Assembly: GCA_002861585.1 (NCBI GenBank)
Contig: PJQJ01000015.1
Coordinates: 30,408-35,616, forward strand
DNA: 5,209 nt
Reading direction: 5' to 3'
From: Candidatus Saccharimonadota bacterium
GTDB taxonomy: Bacteria > Patescibacteriota > Saccharimonadia > Saccharimonadales > Saccharimonadaceae
The position numbers were made by a program, and so were the translations under genes. A model generated the notes under the pieces. That model had not been told where the DNA came from and ran no database searches. It saw only the letters and a program-made list of their open reading frames with translations. Of the stretch, positions 1-5,209 are shown piece after piece. Each line of letters begins with the position of its first letter. The first letter of the stretch is position 1.

Positions 1-2
1 CT

Positions 3-983
3 TACGATATCGCCGTTCTTGAACTTGATGAGGCTCATGCGACCCATTTTGTTCGTCAGATTGCACCCCGTCATGTGCTGATCCTAAATGTGATGCGTGA
101 TCAATTGGACCGCTTTGGAGAGATAGACCATACGGCACGCCTGCTTGAGACGGTTGCACGAAGCGCTACCAAGAGTGTGGTCCTGAATCGTGATGATCCA
201 CGGGTTGCCCGTATCGCTAACCATCTTGAAACAGGTGTTGGCGTACGCTTCTTTGGTGCTCACCCGCGACTTCGCTCTCTCTTTATAAACGATGACGATC
301 TCTATGCTGCCAAAGATCAGATAGTACTAAAAGGCGACAAAGGTTTTACTCTCGGTGCTGATGACGTAGAGCTGAGTGCCTTCGAGAACAACAACGTGAC
401 TTTTCGCATTGATGGCAAAGAATACGACACGACGCTTCGCCTAAACGGTGTCTATAACTTTCTTAACGCCGCCGGTGCACTCGCAATTGTTAAAGAGGTG
501 CTTGGACCAAAAGTAAAGGCGAAGGATCTGCTCCAGTCGCTCGAAACAGTGACGCCAGCATTTGGACGCGGCGAAACTATCCTTGTAAACGGACAGCCGC
601 TGGAGTTAGTCCTGGTAAAGAATCCATCAGGATTTCGACTAGCATTATCTTCGTTTAATCCATCAGATACGGCGACAATGATTGCCATTAATGACCAGTA
701 CGCTGATGGTCGTGATATGTCATGGCTATGGGATGTCGATTTCACTAAATTACGTGACGGTGGTGTGCAGATGGTAGGTGGCGTTCGGGCATATGATATG
801 GCTCTCCGCCTTCAATATGACGATGTGCTGGTTGGTAGTGTTAATACCAACTTAAAAGATGCGCTCGAGGGCTTTATTCATGAATCAGCCGGCAAACAAA
901 AACGTATCTTTTGTACCTACACTGCAATGCTAGCCATTAGAAAAGAACTATCTAACATCGCTAACGTGGAGCGCATATCATGA
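3..983 (+). CDS. murT: MurT, lipid II isoglutaminyl synthase catalytic (Mur ligase) subunit, 5' end missing
   Basis: This is the C-terminal 326 codons of MurT; the frame is open from base 3 and the N-terminus, with the ATP-binding P-loop, lies before the window. MurT uses ATP to activate the D-Glu carboxylate of lipid II and accepts ammonia from GatD to make D-isoglutamine in peptidoglycan. Visible marks, in order, are ELDEA near the left edge, RDQLDRFGEIDH (the MurT form of the Mur-ligase central domain), LNRDDPRV, GVYNFLNAAGA, and then the DUF1727 C-terminal domain with GRGE, LVKNPSGF and ADGRDMSWLWDVDF (702-743). That last segment supplies the conserved aspartate thought to complete the amidase triad of GatD. 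It ends with the typical YTAML. The stop overlaps the gatD start as ATGA, so the two are co-translated. The Cys4 zinc ribbon found in studied MurT proteins is absent here; the only cysteine in the visible part is near the end. Confidence 0.93.
   Translation, partial: YDIAVLELDEAHATHFVRQIAPRHVLILNVMRDQLDRFGEIDHTARLLETVARSATKSVVLNRDDPRVARIANHLETGVGVRFFGAHPRLRSLFINDDDLYAAKDQIVLKGDKGFTLGADDVELSAFENNNVTFRIDGKEYDTTLRLNGVYNFLNAAGALAIVKEVLGPKVKAKDLLQSLETVTPAFGRGETILVNGQPLELVLVKNPSGFRLALSSFNPSDTATMIAINDQYADGRDMSWLWDVDFTKLRDGGVQMVGGVRAYDMALRLQYDDVLVGSVNTNLKDALEGFIHESAGKQKRIFCTYTAMLAIRKELSNIANVERIS
968..971 (+). promoter_or_regulatory. Shine-Dalgarno site for gatD
   Basis: GGAG sits eight bases before the gatD ATG, inside the last codons of murT. 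It supports the overlapping start. It also shows that this genome uses Shine-Dalgarno initiation inside operons, in contrast to the topoisomerase and acyltransferase genes, which lack such a site. Confidence 0.7.
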
Positions 984-1708
984 GTGCCAAAGAGAATAAA
1001 ATTATCACTGTTGTCCAGCTGTATCCAAACGAGATGAACATTTACGGTGATCGCGGTAATGTGTTGACACTACTGCGCCGATTAGAGTGGCACGGCTACA
1101 CACCGCGGCTTGCCTATCATCACCCAGGAAAACCATTTCCAAAGGAGGCTGATCTTATCGTTGGTGGCGGCGGACAGGATTCTGGTCAGGACAAGGTTCA
1201 ATCTGACCTGCTTACTATCGGCGATACGTTGCATCAATTAGCCGATGATGGCACGCCAATGCTGATGATCTGTGGGCTGTATCAACTTTTTGGCCGATTC
1301 TTTGAAACGCAAGAAGGTAAGGAGATCAAAGGTATCGGTATTTTTGATGCCGAAACTTACGGCAAGAACGTTCGCCTGATTGGTAACATCGTTATTAATA
1401 CTCCTTACGGCGAGGTCGTCGGATACGAAAACCATAGTGGTCACACCTACTTAGGGCCGAAGACCCAGCCATTTGGTACGGTTATTAAGGGTGCTGGCAA
1501 CAACAGCGAAGACAGAACCGAAGGTGCAGTATATCGATCAGTCGTCGGTAGTTACTTGCACGGTTCGCTCCTACCGAAAAATCCAGCCTTTGCCGACGCC
1601 CTGATTGAACAGGCAACGATTAAAAAGTTTGGTGACTTTGAAGGAACCGTTATCCCCGATGAGCTTGCGCTAAAAGCGCATGCTATCGCTAAAAAACGAC
1701 CTCGCTAG
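980..1708 (+). CDS. gatD: GatD, lipid II isoglutaminyl synthase glutamine amidotransferase subunit
   Basis: This 242-residue class I (CobB/CobQ-like) glutamine amidotransferase hydrolyses glutamine and passes ammonia to MurT for amidation of D-Glu in lipid II at the cytoplasmic face of the membrane. The length is normal for GatD. The N-terminus LYPNEMNIYGDRGN is the family's opening motif and VGGGGQDSGQ follows at about 61-70. The nucleophile is C98 in MICGLYQLFG, GYENHSGHTYLG lies at 148-159, and the catalytic histidine is H194 in GSYLHGSLLPKNP. The third triad member, an aspartate, is contributed by MurT in this enzyme family. The start is fixed by the four-base overlap with murT and a GGAG ribosome site at 968-971 with an eight-base spacer. 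One oddity is that the glycine usually seen two residues after the nucleophile is a leucine (L100). CobQ-type cobyric acid synthase is the nearest alternative, but the murT partner makes it unlikely. Confidence 0.93.
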   Translation: MSAKENKIITVVQLYPNEMNIYGDRGNVLTLLRRLEWHGYTPRLAYHHPGKPFPKEADLIVGGGGQDSGQDKVQSDLLTIGDTLHQLADDGTPMLMICGLYQLFGRFFETQEGKEIKGIGIFDAETYGKNVRLIGNIVINTPYGEVVGYENHSGHTYLGPKTQPFGTVIKGAGNNSEDRTEGAVYRSVVGSYLHGSLLPKNPAFADALIEQATIKKFGDFEGTVIPDELALKAHAIAKKRPR

Positions 1709-1743
1709 TTAGATTACTTACTTCTTTTCTACCCCTATCGCTA

Positions 1744-1749
1744 TATAGT
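1744..1749 (+). promoter_or_regulatory. Putative -10 element giving a near-leaderless topoisomerase mRNA
   Basis: TATAGT lies ten bases before the topoisomerase ATG. If it works as a sigma-70 type -10 box, transcription would begin about 2-6 bases before the start codon. No convincing -35 hexamer is present at the right distance, and there is no Shine-Dalgarno sequence. The 51-bp gap after gatD shows no hairpin terminator, so readthrough from murT-gatD is also possible. Confidence 0.4.
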
Positions 1750-1759
1750 TTTAAGCGAT

Positions 1760-2848
1760 ATGAACACAAAAGAACTATCGGCTCTATACGGTGATGCTCA
1801 GCGGTGCGCTCAGACTATTGGGCTTTGCTATAGTTCTGATGCGCAGATGCAAGGACTAACGCGCCACAGGCACGGTAAGGAATGGTCTTTTAAAGATGTC
1901 GGTGGTAGGACTATTACCGATCAGCAGATCAAAGAGCAGATACTGAAGTTGGCAATTCCGCCAGCATGGCAAAATGTCTGGATCTGCCCCGGGCTTGATG
2001 GCCACATTCTTGCTACGGGTACAGACGAAAAGGGACGAAAGCAGTATATCTATCACCCCCAGTGGCGAACGATGCGTGACCTAATTAAGTTTTATCGTAT
2101 GATGCTATTTGGCACATCCCTGCCCCGCATTAGAAAATCGATCAACACTCATCTCCAGCGCGACGGGCATGATTTTTACCGAGTTATTGCCGCCATGTTA
2201 TGGATTATGGACAGTACCTATATCCGTGTCGGTAACGAAACATACTTTCAACAGAATGACTCTGTCGGTCTTACCACTTTGACTGACTATAACATTATCA
2301 CCGACGGATCGATGGTGGCGATCGGCTTTAATGGAAAATCAGGTGTCGAGCAGCATATTACATTCGAAAATCCCACCGTCGCTAAGATAGTTGCCGAGTC
2401 AAAAGATATTACCGGTGATCGTTTATTTCAGTATCTTGATGCAAACGGACAACGACATGCCGTTACCTCTACTGATATAAATAAGTATTTGCATGAAATA
2501 ACTGGAGTTGCCGTATCGGCGAAAGATTTTCGCACTTGGGGTGGCACCCTTGCTGCTTTCACTCATTTGATCGCTAACCAGTACACCGATAAAAAGACCA
2601 ACAAAGTTATGATTGAAGCCGTTGACGCCGCTGCTGGCGTACTGGGCAATACTCGCTCCGTTGCTAAATCATCGTATGTTCATCCTCATATTCTTGAAGC
2701 ATATGCTGCTGAAAACTTCTCATCACTGTATGACCAAGTAAAGACTGTACGAAAAAAACAAGGCTTAGATAAACGTGAAACCGAGCTGCTACACTTTTTA
2801 GAGCTACTCTTTACGAGCGAGTTTGACCTGCTTAAAAAGGGATCATAA
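1760..2848 (+). CDS. topIB: Type IB DNA topoisomerase, bacterial/poxvirus-like
   Basis: This 362-residue enzyme relaxes supercoils of either sign by nicking one strand through a 3'-phosphotyrosine link, without ATP. The N-terminal DNA-binding domain shows LAIPPAW, VWICP, GHILATGTDEKGRKQYIYHP and LPRIR (about residues 64-125). The catalytic domain has R156 in IRVGNE, K193 in NGKSG, R258 in AKDFRTWGGT, N297 in LGNT and the nucleophile Y306 in SSYVHP. The spacings R-K 37, K-R 65 and N-Y 9 match my recollection of the Deinococcus enzyme, where asparagine likewise replaces the histidine of the vaccinia protein. All five catalytic positions are filled, so the enzyme should be active. The ATG is the first possible start after the gatD stop in this frame. 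The gene appears to be its own transcription unit or a readthrough cistron, and its neighbours have no direct link to its function. Confidence 0.96.
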   Translation: MNTKELSALYGDAQRCAQTIGLCYSSDAQMQGLTRHRHGKEWSFKDVGGRTITDQQIKEQILKLAIPPAWQNVWICPGLDGHILATGTDEKGRKQYIYHPQWRTMRDLIKFYRMMLFGTSLPRIRKSINTHLQRDGHDFYRVIAAMLWIMDSTYIRVGNETYFQQNDSVGLTTLTDYNIITDGSMVAIGFNGKSGVEQHITFENPTVAKIVAESKDITGDRLFQYLDANGQRHAVTSTDINKYLHEITGVAVSAKDFRTWGGTLAAFTHLIANQYTDKKTNKVMIEAVDAAAGVLGNTRSVAKSSYVHPHILEAYAAENFSSLYDQVKTVRKKQGLDKRETELLHFLELLFTSEFDLLKKGS

Positions 2849-2858
2849 ATCCGCCTAT

Positions 2859-2888
2859 AAGACAGACCATTTCAAAGCAGTGTATACT
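2859..2888 (+). promoter_or_regulatory. Putative promoter of the acyltransferase gene, placed for a leaderless transcript
   Basis: A -10 box TATACT (2883-2888) is preceded at 18 bases by AAGACA (2859-2864), which matches four of six bases of TTGACA. Exactly six bases separate the -10 box from the GTG start at 2895, so the predicted first transcribed base is the G of that codon. No Shine-Dalgarno site exists in the gap after the topoisomerase stop. Confidence 0.6.
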
Positions 2889-2894
2889 AGATAA

Positions 2895-4016
2895 GTGCAA
2901 AAAATTGCTCAGCAAATTTCTCAGCGCATTGATTTTTTTGATCTACTGCGCGGCTACTTCGTGCTTGTTATCGTTTTAGATCATCTGGAACGATGGCCCG
3001 GTGTCTTTGACTGGATGACTGGTCAGGGCCGCTTATGGTCTTCTGCTGCTGAAGGCTTCTTTTTGATATCCGGCATTATGATCGGATTAATTAGAGGACA
3101 CCGCGCAATCGATAAACCACTAAAGGTCGTCAGCAAAATATTGATCGAACGAGGCGTTGTACTGTACCTCTGGGCGGTGGCGACAACACTGCTATTCGTG
3201 ACATGGGGCATGTTATGGCCGTACGGCGGCTTAATTCCGCCTGGTCTTTTTGAATTTCAAGGTGAAGCAACGGCTCCTAATATGCTCTGGCAAATCTTTA
3301 ACTTGCAGTACTCTTATGGTTGGGCTGGTTTCTTAAAATTTTACGCTATCTACATTATGCTCTCGCCACTCGTTATCTGGTTATTACGAAGCGGGTTATG
3401 GTGGGTCGTACTGCTTGGTAGCGCCAGTGTTTGGCTGTACGGTCTTGACCAGGATGATTGGTGGTTGAGCTGGCAACTGCTCTTTTACACTGGTGCGGTT
3501 CTTGGGTTTTACACCTACAGTATCCGTGATTGGTGGCACGGGAGAACAGCACTCGATCGCCGAGTCCTCTCAGCGGTAATATTCTCGAGCAGCTTCATAT
3601 TTTTAGTCTTAAGTGTCTTTTGGACGTTTGCATGGAACTACTTAAAAGCGCCTGATAATCCAATAATGAGCTTTACCGATTACGATATAGCTCGACGTTA
3701 CGTTGATCCGCTATTCGACCGTGTCTCGCTGCAGCCGCTGCGCCTTCTCGTTACTGCGCTTTGGTTTACGAGCCTTATTCTGCTCTTTTCACGTTTTGAA
3801 CATCAGTTGAAGCGCTTTGCAGGATGGTTATTAATGCCATTTGGACAGAATTCTCTCTACGTCTACATCTTGCATGGTCTCGTTGTTTTCGCGCTCGACT
3901 TACTACTGCCAGCAAAACAGTATATCCTCCAAAATATAATTGTGCAAATTCTTGTAGTAGCGCTTTTGTGGTTCGCTGTAAAAAAGCAGTTTCTATTCAA
4001 AATAATTCCACGCTAA
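2895..4016 (+). CDS. Integral membrane acyltransferase, OpgC / acyltransferase-3 type
   Basis: This 373-residue multi-pass membrane protein probably transfers an acyl group (acetyl or succinyl in known relatives) to a surface or periplasmic glycan. The N-terminal IDFFDLLRGYFVLVIVLDH contains R19 and H30, the R-x10-H motif of this superfamily. It is followed by AAEGFFLISGIMIG (51-64), the second family signature. About ten hydrophobic segments can be seen, near 20-35, 52-66, 87-106, 146-165, 168-184, 191-209, 225-248, 282-299, 313-338 and 346-362. The C-terminal FGQNSLYVYILHG (316-328) is typical of OpgC-like proteins. A TAA codon directly precedes the GTG in frame and the next methionine (M41) lies past the R-x10-H motif, so this start is nearly forced. 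The acceptor cannot be told from sequence. It stands alone between the topoisomerase and an apparently gene-poor stretch. A DUF1624/DUF5009-type membrane protein is the main alternative label. Confidence 0.87.
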   Translation: MQKIAQQISQRIDFFDLLRGYFVLVIVLDHLERWPGVFDWMTGQGRLWSSAAEGFFLISGIMIGLIRGHRAIDKPLKVVSKILIERGVVLYLWAVATTLLFVTWGMLWPYGGLIPPGLFEFQGEATAPNMLWQIFNLQYSYGWAGFLKFYAIYIMLSPLVIWLLRSGLWWVVLLGSASVWLYGLDQDDWWLSWQLLFYTGAVLGFYTYSIRDWWHGRTALDRRVLSAVIFSSSFIFLVLSVFWTFAWNYLKAPDNPIMSFTDYDIARRYVDPLFDRVSLQPLRLLVTALWFTSLILLFSRFEHQLKRFAGWLLMPFGQNSLYVYILHGLVVFALDLLLPAKQYILQNIIVQILVVALLWFAVKKQFLFKIIPR

Positions 4017-4019
4017 GTG

Positions 4020-4220
4020 CTACTTGGACTGATCGATGTGCGCATCCCAAAAAGTGGCTGCCTTTTCATGCTGGTCAACGCCGTCCCCAAATGAATTAGA
4101 GAACACTTGTAGATTAAGGCCTTGAAATGCTACTGTTTTAGGTCGATAAATAGCTAATCCTTCTGAAGATCGCACATGCGCTGGCTTTTGAAAAATAAAA
4201 AACACCACTTGGTGCTTCAT
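4020..4220 (-). CDS. Doubtful small ORF, 66 codons, unknown
   Basis: This reading frame converges on the acyltransferase gene, with only three bases between the two stop codons. Its composition is plausible for a protein, with no low-complexity sequence, but no family is recognised. Against it, there is no Shine-Dalgarno site before the ATG, the first ten codons (MKHQVVFFIF) coincide with a terminator-like hairpin and T-run, and the frame is closed by a stop four codons upstream of the ATG. It may be the remnant of a gene or a chance frame in an otherwise empty 240-bp stretch of native composition. Nothing else gene-like is seen between 4017 and 4255. Confidence 0.22.
   Translation of the reverse strand: MKHQVVFFIFQKPAHVRSSEGLAIYRPKTVAFQGLNLQVFSNSFGDGVDQHEKAATFWDAHIDQSK
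4191..4217 (-). terminator. Terminator-like hairpin with T-run, minus strand
   Basis: Read on the minus strand, AAGCACC and GGTGTTT pair around the loop AAGT (seven pairs with one G-U), and the run TTTATTTTT follows. On the plus strand the stem has an A-C mismatch, and the T-run would precede it, so the orientation is minus. It would stop transcripts arriving from the right, either as a backup for the high-GC gene or as the leftover terminator of a native gene once present there. Confidence 0.45.
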
Positions 4221-4261
4221 GCTTCGAAGTTAGAGGACATACAAGAAAGTTTTGCGTGCCT

Positions 4262-4299
4262 GGTCGGCGGTGCGCAGGAAGCCCCACGCACCGCCGACC
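4262..4299 (-). terminator. GC-rich hairpin terminator of the secreted-protein gene
   Basis: GGTCGGCGGTGCG (4262-4274) and CGCACCGCCGACC (4287-4299) form a perfect 13-bp stem around a 12-base loop, beginning ten bases after the stop codon of the minus-strand gene. There is no T-run directly after it; a short TTTCTT comes later. Long, GC-rich stems without a clear U-tract are common behind actinobacterial genes. The stem lies right at the composition border and so marks the left end of the high-GC unit. Confidence 0.8.
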
Positions 4300-4309
4300 T
4301 GGTTCGCGC

Positions 4310-5140
4310 CTACTGCCAGATGGAGCAGCTGTAGTTGTACCTGTCGTACGGACCGACGGCCACCAGCGGCGTGCCGTCCTCGAGCGTCACCTCGAAGGGT
4401 GCCAGTGTGATGTCACGCTCGAGCCACCGCGAGAACCCGAAGGGGTTGATCTGCCCGCCATCACGGACACCCACCATGCTGCCGACACCCGGCTGCCCGC
4501 CGAAGATCATGGGCGTGGCTGCCGTAGGGCTGAGGTTGCGGACGGTGATGTTGGTCACCGGTCGTCCGCCCCGACAGATGTTCTGCACCGTCACGCGGAC
4601 ACGCATGTCGCCGTTGGGCAGCGTCACGACCTTCGGGAGCTCACGCATGCCCCTGTCGGCGTTGTTGAAGGTGGTCGCTGCGGTGTTGTCGCAGCCGTAC
4701 TCGTAGCCGAGGTTGGCGTTGACCAGGACCAGCGAGCGTGAACCCTCGAACAGGCCGAAGTTCTGCTGTGCCAGGTTGTATCTCTGGCTCATGGTGCTGC
4801 GAGGCTCGATGGGGCTGCTACCACCCATCCCGCGACCCATGCCGTCGCTGACCGAGACGGTCAGATCCGGCGTGGAACGGAAAGAGAGGTTGCGGACGAT
4901 GATCTCGGTGATCGGCCCACCGTTCTCACAGGTGTTGTTCACCGAGACACGGACCCTGCTGCCGTTGGACAGGGTGAAGAGCTTGCCGAACCTGTCCAGA
5001 ACCGGACCCTTGTCGGCGCTGACGGCGACGACGGGGAGCTGTTGCGGCTGGGACAGGTGGGTCGCCGACGCCGGGGTGGCCGGCGCGACGAACGCGACAG
5101 CACTGATCAGCGTGGCGAGCACGGAAGTGCGACGGAACAT
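4310..5140 (-). CDS. Secreted protein of unknown function with two tandem cysteine-paired domains
   Basis: This 276-residue protein is not recognised as any named family. It opens with a Sec signal peptide: MFRR, a hydrophobic core (about 7-19) and ASA with likely cleavage after A26. The mature part has two related units, at residues 53-150 and 170-272. Each begins with a TLxNG turn, continues as alternating beta-strand-like sequence through NNTC/QNIC and IVRNLS/TVRNLS, and ends with a second cysteine after a tyrosine-rich stretch. The cysteines C71/C150 and C189/C272 probably form one disulfide per unit. No LPXTG, lipobox or membrane anchor is seen, so release outside the cell is expected. 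The start is chosen because AGGGGG lies seven bases upstream and the signal peptide begins there. Base and codon use (about 65-70% G+C, mostly G/C third positions) are unlike the genes to the left and typical of Actinobacteria. Its role cannot be inferred from the neighbours. Confidence 0.88.
   Translation of the reverse strand: MFRRTSVLATLISAVAFVAPATPASATHLSQPQQLPVVAVSADKGPVLDRFGKLFTLSNGSRVRVSVNNTCENGGPITEIIVRNLSFRSTPDLTVSVSDGMGRGMGGSSPIEPRSTMSQRYNLAQQNFGLFEGSRSLVLVNANLGYEYGCDNTAATTFNNADRGMRELPKVVTLPNGDMRVRVTVQNICRGGRPVTNITVRNLSPTAATPMIFGGQPGVGSMVGVRDGGQINPFGFSRWLERDITLAPFEVTLEDGTPLVAVGPYDRYNYSCSIWQ
4325..4633 (-). repeat. Second copy of the internal protein repeat (residues 170-272)
   Basis: This copy starts with KVVTLPNGDMRVRVTV, contains NIC (C189) and TNITVRNLS, and ends at C272 four residues before the C-terminus. 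It aligns with the first copy with one inserted residue in the opening strand and about four more residues between the cysteines. Confidence 0.75.
4691..4984 (-). repeat. First copy of the internal protein repeat (residues 53-150)
   Basis: This copy starts with KLFTLSNGSRVRVSV, contains NTC (C71) and IIVRNLS, and ends at C150 after GYEYG. The middle carries a glycine- and methionine-rich loop (SDGMGRGMGGSS) that is not conserved in the other copy. The match is at protein level, which points to an old duplication. Confidence 0.75.
5063..5140 (-). other. Predicted Sec signal peptide of the secreted protein
   Basis: Residues 1-26 show the three classic parts: two arginines at 3-4, an uncharged hydrophobic stretch LATLISAVAFVAP, and a small-residue end PASA before THLSQ. 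There is no twin-arginine motif and no lipobox cysteine, so Sec export and cleavage by signal peptidase I are expected. Confidence 0.85.
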
Positions 5141-5143
5141 TTG

Positions 5144-5159
5144 GCTTCCCCCTGGAAGC
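5144..5159 (-). promoter_or_regulatory. Ribosome binding site within a small hairpin
   Basis: On the minus strand GCTTCC and GGAAGC form a perfect six-base stem around AGGG, starting three bases before the ATG. The Shine-Dalgarno AGGGGG (5148-5153) occupies the loop and the first two bases of the 3' arm. When folded, the stem could hinder initiation; it may also be incidental. Confidence 0.6.
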
Positions 5160-5182
5160 TCGACGGAACAGGACGGGTGGTG

Positions 5183-5197
5183 CACTTGCAATAAGTG
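5183..5197. repeat. Small inverted repeat at the right edge of the high-GC unit
   Basis: CACTT and AAGTG face each other around GCAAT. The element lies where the composition falls back to AT-rich, about 43 bases upstream of the secreted-protein start codon. It could be an operator, part of an insertion border, or chance. Confidence 0.35.
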
Positions 5198-5209
5198 AAC
5201 GCTAAAAAC

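Noticed and set aside
452..745. Minus-strand open frame inside murT
   Set aside because: It lies fully opposite conserved MurT motifs and has no own features; it is a shadow frame, as are those at 1238-1444, 1856-2056 and 3023-3211.
4048..4068. Plus-strand terminator after the acyltransferase gene (AAAAG ... CTTTT)
   Set aside because: The stem has only five pairs, four of them A-T, and no T-run beyond the arm itself; too weak to call.
3824..4099. Plus-strand open frame overlapping the end of the acyltransferase gene
   Set aside because: Most of it is the acyltransferase read in another frame, through the conserved FGQNSLYVYILHG coding segment; no family-like sequence follows.
4221..4260. 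Integron attC-like core site (GTTAGAG) near the left border
   Set aside because: It misses the GTTRRRY consensus at the last base, no matching partner core with complementary arms was found, and no integrase is present.
4256..4741. Long open frames on the plus strand opposite the secreted-protein gene (also 4335-4706 and 4713-5198)
   Set aside because: High-GC genes leave stop-free frames on the opposite strand. These lack ribosome sites, signal peptides or recognisable motifs, whereas the minus-strand gene has all its expected parts.
5141..5191. A longer version of the secreted protein starting 17 codons upstream at a TTG
   Set aside because: The internal ATG at 5138-5140 has a strong SD at the right distance and begins a textbook signal peptide; the extra residues would ruin the export signal.
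1..5209. tRNA, rRNA, CRISPR array or transposase
   Set aside because: No cloverleaf-like sequence with a CCA-adjacent acceptor, no regularly spaced direct repeats and no transposase or integrase motifs were seen on either strand.

Overview
The left four fifths of the window (about 1-4245, mid-40s % G+C by hand counts in samples) look like a small-genome bacterium of the Candidate Phyla Radiation, most likely a Saccharibacterium (TM7). This rests on the compact gene order, the MurT/GatD pair next to a bacterial type IB topoisomerase, UGA used as an ordinary stop, and first-in-unit genes that lack Shine-Dalgarno leaders. The placement is inferred from gene content, not from a marker gene.

Layout, left to right. 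The window opens inside murT (to 983), which overlaps gatD (980-1708) by four bases. Together they encode the lipid II isoglutaminyl synthase, which amidates the D-Glu of the peptidoglycan stem peptide. After a 51-bp gap comes a complete type IB DNA topoisomerase (1760-2848) with the full catalytic set. After 46 bp more comes a multi-pass membrane acyltransferase of the OpgC/acyltransferase-3 type (2895-4016), carrying the R-x10-H motif. All four genes are on the plus strand. The topoisomerase and acyltransferase seem to start transcription at or almost at their start codons, whereas gatD, inside the operon, has a GGAG ribosome site.

The stretch 4017-4255 is AT-rich and holds no convincing gene. 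It has a doubtful 66-codon minus-strand reading frame whose beginning coincides with a terminator-like hairpin.

At about 4250-4260 the composition jumps to about 65-72% G+C. The sequence becomes one self-contained minus-strand unit: a strong 13-bp terminator stem (4262-4299), then a gene for a 276-residue secreted protein (4310-5140) with a Sec signal peptide and two tandem copies of a domain with two cysteines each, then a strong AGGGGG ribosome site inside a hairpin. The last roughly 24 bases (5186-5209) are AT-rich again. The unit therefore looks like an actinobacterial-style gene set into a lower-GC genome. Saccharibacteria live on Actinobacteria, so transfer from a host is an attractive explanation, but an assembly chimera is not excluded.

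The four left genes are ordinary housekeeping or envelope functions. The unusual parts are the high-GC secreted-protein cassette, the leaderless starts, a MurT without its usual cysteine zinc ribbon, and a GatD with a changed nucleophile elbow. No tRNA, rRNA, CRISPR array or transposase was seen.
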